NCBI GenBank assembly: GCA_938005705.1
Contig: CALLML010000073.1
Span: 1-33,427, forward strand
Length of the DNA stretch: 33,427 nt
Direction of reading: 5' to 3'
DNA from: an uncultured bacterium
GTDB taxonomy: Bacteria; Verrucomicrobiota; Kiritimatiellia; PWTM01
The notes beneath the pieces were generated by a model that saw only the letters and a list, made by a program, of their open reading frames with translations, ran no database searches and was not told the origin of the DNA. The translations under genes and the position numbers were made by a program. This document shows positions 32,187-33,427 of this stretch, piece by piece (the first letter of the stretch is position 1; every line of letters begins with the position of its first letter).

Positions 32187-33088
32187 TCGCCGGGCGCGCG
32201 TGGCGCGAAGGTGAGCGCCCAGGCGCCGTCCGCCTCCGCCTCCAGTCGCAAGCGGCGGCCGTTGCACATGACAAGGGAGTCTGGCAGGTGCCCGAATGGT
32301 AGACGGGAGATCGCAGGGACGCCGAGTCGCTCCCCCCAGGCGCGGAGGACATCGTCCACGCCCGGCCCACCGTAATCCAGGGGGGCCTGATGGGTGAAGG
32401 AGCCGCCGATGAGCGCCACGATGCCGTCGAGCGCGCCGGCGGCATGCAGCTGAGCGAACGCGAAATCCACCTGGTAGGGTTTCTCATCTATATCCTCGAC
32501 AGCGAGAATGCAGCCGCGCAAATCCGGCAGTGCGGGCGTGCCTGCCAAACCGGCGAGCACGGCCAGACAGGTGGCAAAACACGGGCCCTCCGCGCATCCG
32601 GGCCGGAGGACCACGACCGCGGCATCGGTTTGATTCGAGCGGCGGAGGGCGCGTCCGCGAAAGAGCGGCAGGAGCGTTCCCGCTTCCCGACCATCGTCGA
32701 GTTCGCGCGGAATTTGCCCGTAGTAGCCCTCGCCCCATCCGCGCAGGCGCCAGCAGGCGTGCAAGATGGTGATATCGCTATAGCCGATGAGCCGCGGGCG
32801 CCCAGTCGCGCGTGCCTCCAGCAAAGAAGGGATCAGGTGAACGCAGCCGTAACCACCTTGACAAGCCCAGACAACGCTGTGGCGCAACGCCTCCACCATA
32901 TCATCGCGCCGCGCAGAAGCGTCCAGCCAGGTGCCTCTGGGCAGGTGCCGATCAAGCAGCGGAGAAAGCACGACGCGAAGATTCATGCGCCGGGCGAATG
33001 CCCGGGCGCGCGCCGTGTAATCCCGCTTCTCCAGCGGATTCTGCAGCGCGTACGACGGACAACACACATACAGCGTTCGCTCGGCCAT
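32183..33088 (-). CDS. ldcA: S66-family muramoyl-tetrapeptide LD-carboxypeptidase
   Basis: This encodes 301 residues from the ATG at 33088, with GGGAG eight bases upstream on the minus strand. The S66 triad is visible: S104 in IGYSDITILH, an acid in LAVEDIDEKPYQ (197-205), and H267 in LPFGH. GGYG at 78-81 is the usual loop. LdcA removes the terminal D-Ala from murein tetrapeptides in the cytoplasm so that the tripeptide can be reused. There is no signal peptide. Some S66 members act on other substrates such as microcin C7 (MccF), but without the context of such genes recycling is the better guess. The frame upstream of the ATG is open but shows no homology. Confidence 0.88.
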   Translation of the reverse strand: MAERTLYVCCPSYALQNPLEKRDYTARARAFARRMNLRVVLSPLLDRHLPRGTWLDASARRDDMVEALRHSVVWACQGGYGCVHLIPSLLEARATGRPRLIGYSDITILHACWRLRGWGEGYYGQIPRELDDGREAGTLLPLFRGRALRRSNQTDAAVVVLRPGCAEGPCFATCLAVLAGLAGTPALPDLRGCILAVEDIDEKPYQVDFAFAQLHAAGALDGIVALIGGSFTHQAPLDYGGPGVDDVLRAWGERLGVPAISRLPFGHLPDSLVMCNGRRLRLEAEADGAWALTFAPRAPGE

Positions 33089-33427
33089 CCGCGTTCTCCC
33101 AGCGATATGCGTTTGGACACTCTTCAAAAGGGCATTGTATCGCTCATGAGCGAATTTGGCCACAACGAGGTTTGCATTCCGATCATCCCTGTTCCGGTAT
33201 GCTCCGTAATTGATTAACAGGATCATGGGGCGCCGCGAGATCAGGCGCGGTCTTGCGAACCATCGCCGCGGATTTTCCAAACCCGCGGTTTCTAATATCA
33301 CGTGCAACAGGCCGCACGTTACCTACAGGCGGCGTAGGCGTCTGCGACGAGCTGAGGGGCCCATTCTCTCCGCCCGCGCGCCTATGGATAACTGGCTTGA
33401 AAAGGAATCCCAAGGGTGGTCCGGCTT
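33089..33427. other. Unassigned right-edge region
   Basis: No gene is supported in these 339 bases. A half-copy of the palindromic repeat core (TTTTCCAAAC) lies inside a CCGCGG dyad at 33266-33289. An ATG at 33384 on the plus strand runs off the edge reading MDNWLEKESQGWSG. It could be the start of a real gene but lacks a ribosome site and is too short to judge. Confidence 0.3.

Noticed and set aside
33384-33427. Possible gene start (MDNWLEKESQGWSG) at the right edge, plus strand
   Set aside because: Only 14 codons are visible and no ribosome site precedes the ATG; not enough to call.

Overview
The window is GC-rich, gene-dense bacterial DNA. The gene content points to the PVC superphylum, most likely Kiritimatiellota, Verrucomicrobiota or Lentisphaerota. 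Pointers are a PEP-CTERM exported protein, a large plant-polysaccharide-type glycoside hydrolase, a Gfo/Idh/MocA oxidoreductase, an MttB-family methyltransferase, an LpoB-type lipoprotein pair, bacterial topoisomerase VI subunit B, and TTCCAAGC-TTGGAA palindromes between genes. The placement is inferred from gene content and was not tested phylogenetically.

Layout. Bases 1-153 are the 3' end of an IS30-type transposase, followed by a palindromic repeat and a small Cys-rich protein. Bases 756-3617 hold a secreted amidotransferase-like (BPL_N) protein with a PPC domain and an MttB-family methyltransferase. Bases 3604-4769 on the minus strand form a redox cluster (ArsR regulator, DUF6132 membrane protein, thioredoxin, FmdB-type zinc ribbon) behind a recognisable promoter. 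Bases 4946-8923 form a tight plus-strand operon: TlpA/TPR protein, Gfo/Idh/MocA oxidoreductase, an SDR lacking its catalytic motifs, and chorismate synthase. Bases 8997-10020 on the minus strand hold tRNA-Leu(CAA) and a homocysteine S-methyltransferase-type protein. Bases 10332-11987 encode an SNF-family sodium symporter, preceded by a leader with competing inverted repeats and followed by paired palindromes. A TPP riboswitch then controls a Thi4-type thiazole synthase (12278-13066).

Alanine racemase (minus) and isoleucyl-tRNA synthetase (plus) diverge from a shared 351-base gap. After ileS come an unpartnered topoisomerase VI B subunit, an LpoB-like lipoprotein, a second lipoprotein and a release-factor-like GGQ protein. 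A decayed gene (21998-22284) separates these from a MATE/ANKH-like membrane protein. A PEP-CTERM protein (minus) with a strong promoter comes next. The run 24859-30551 (glycoside hydrolase, pRiA4b ORF-3-like protein, FHA-domain membrane protein, VanX-like dipeptidase) is closely packed. The right end is a minus-strand set of LD-carboxypeptidase, rsmE and an HAD phosphatase.

Themes are cell-wall turnover (Alr, LpoB, VanX-like, S66 peptidase), thiol and redox handling (two thioredoxin-fold proteins, Cys-rich small proteins), and one-carbon or methyl transfer (MttB, homocysteine methyltransferase). No CRISPR array, prophage or obvious defence system is visible. The most unusual items are the topoisomerase VI B gene without an adjacent A subunit, the SDR without its catalytic residues, the candidate alternative-pairing leader RNA, and the ArsR-controlled redox operon.
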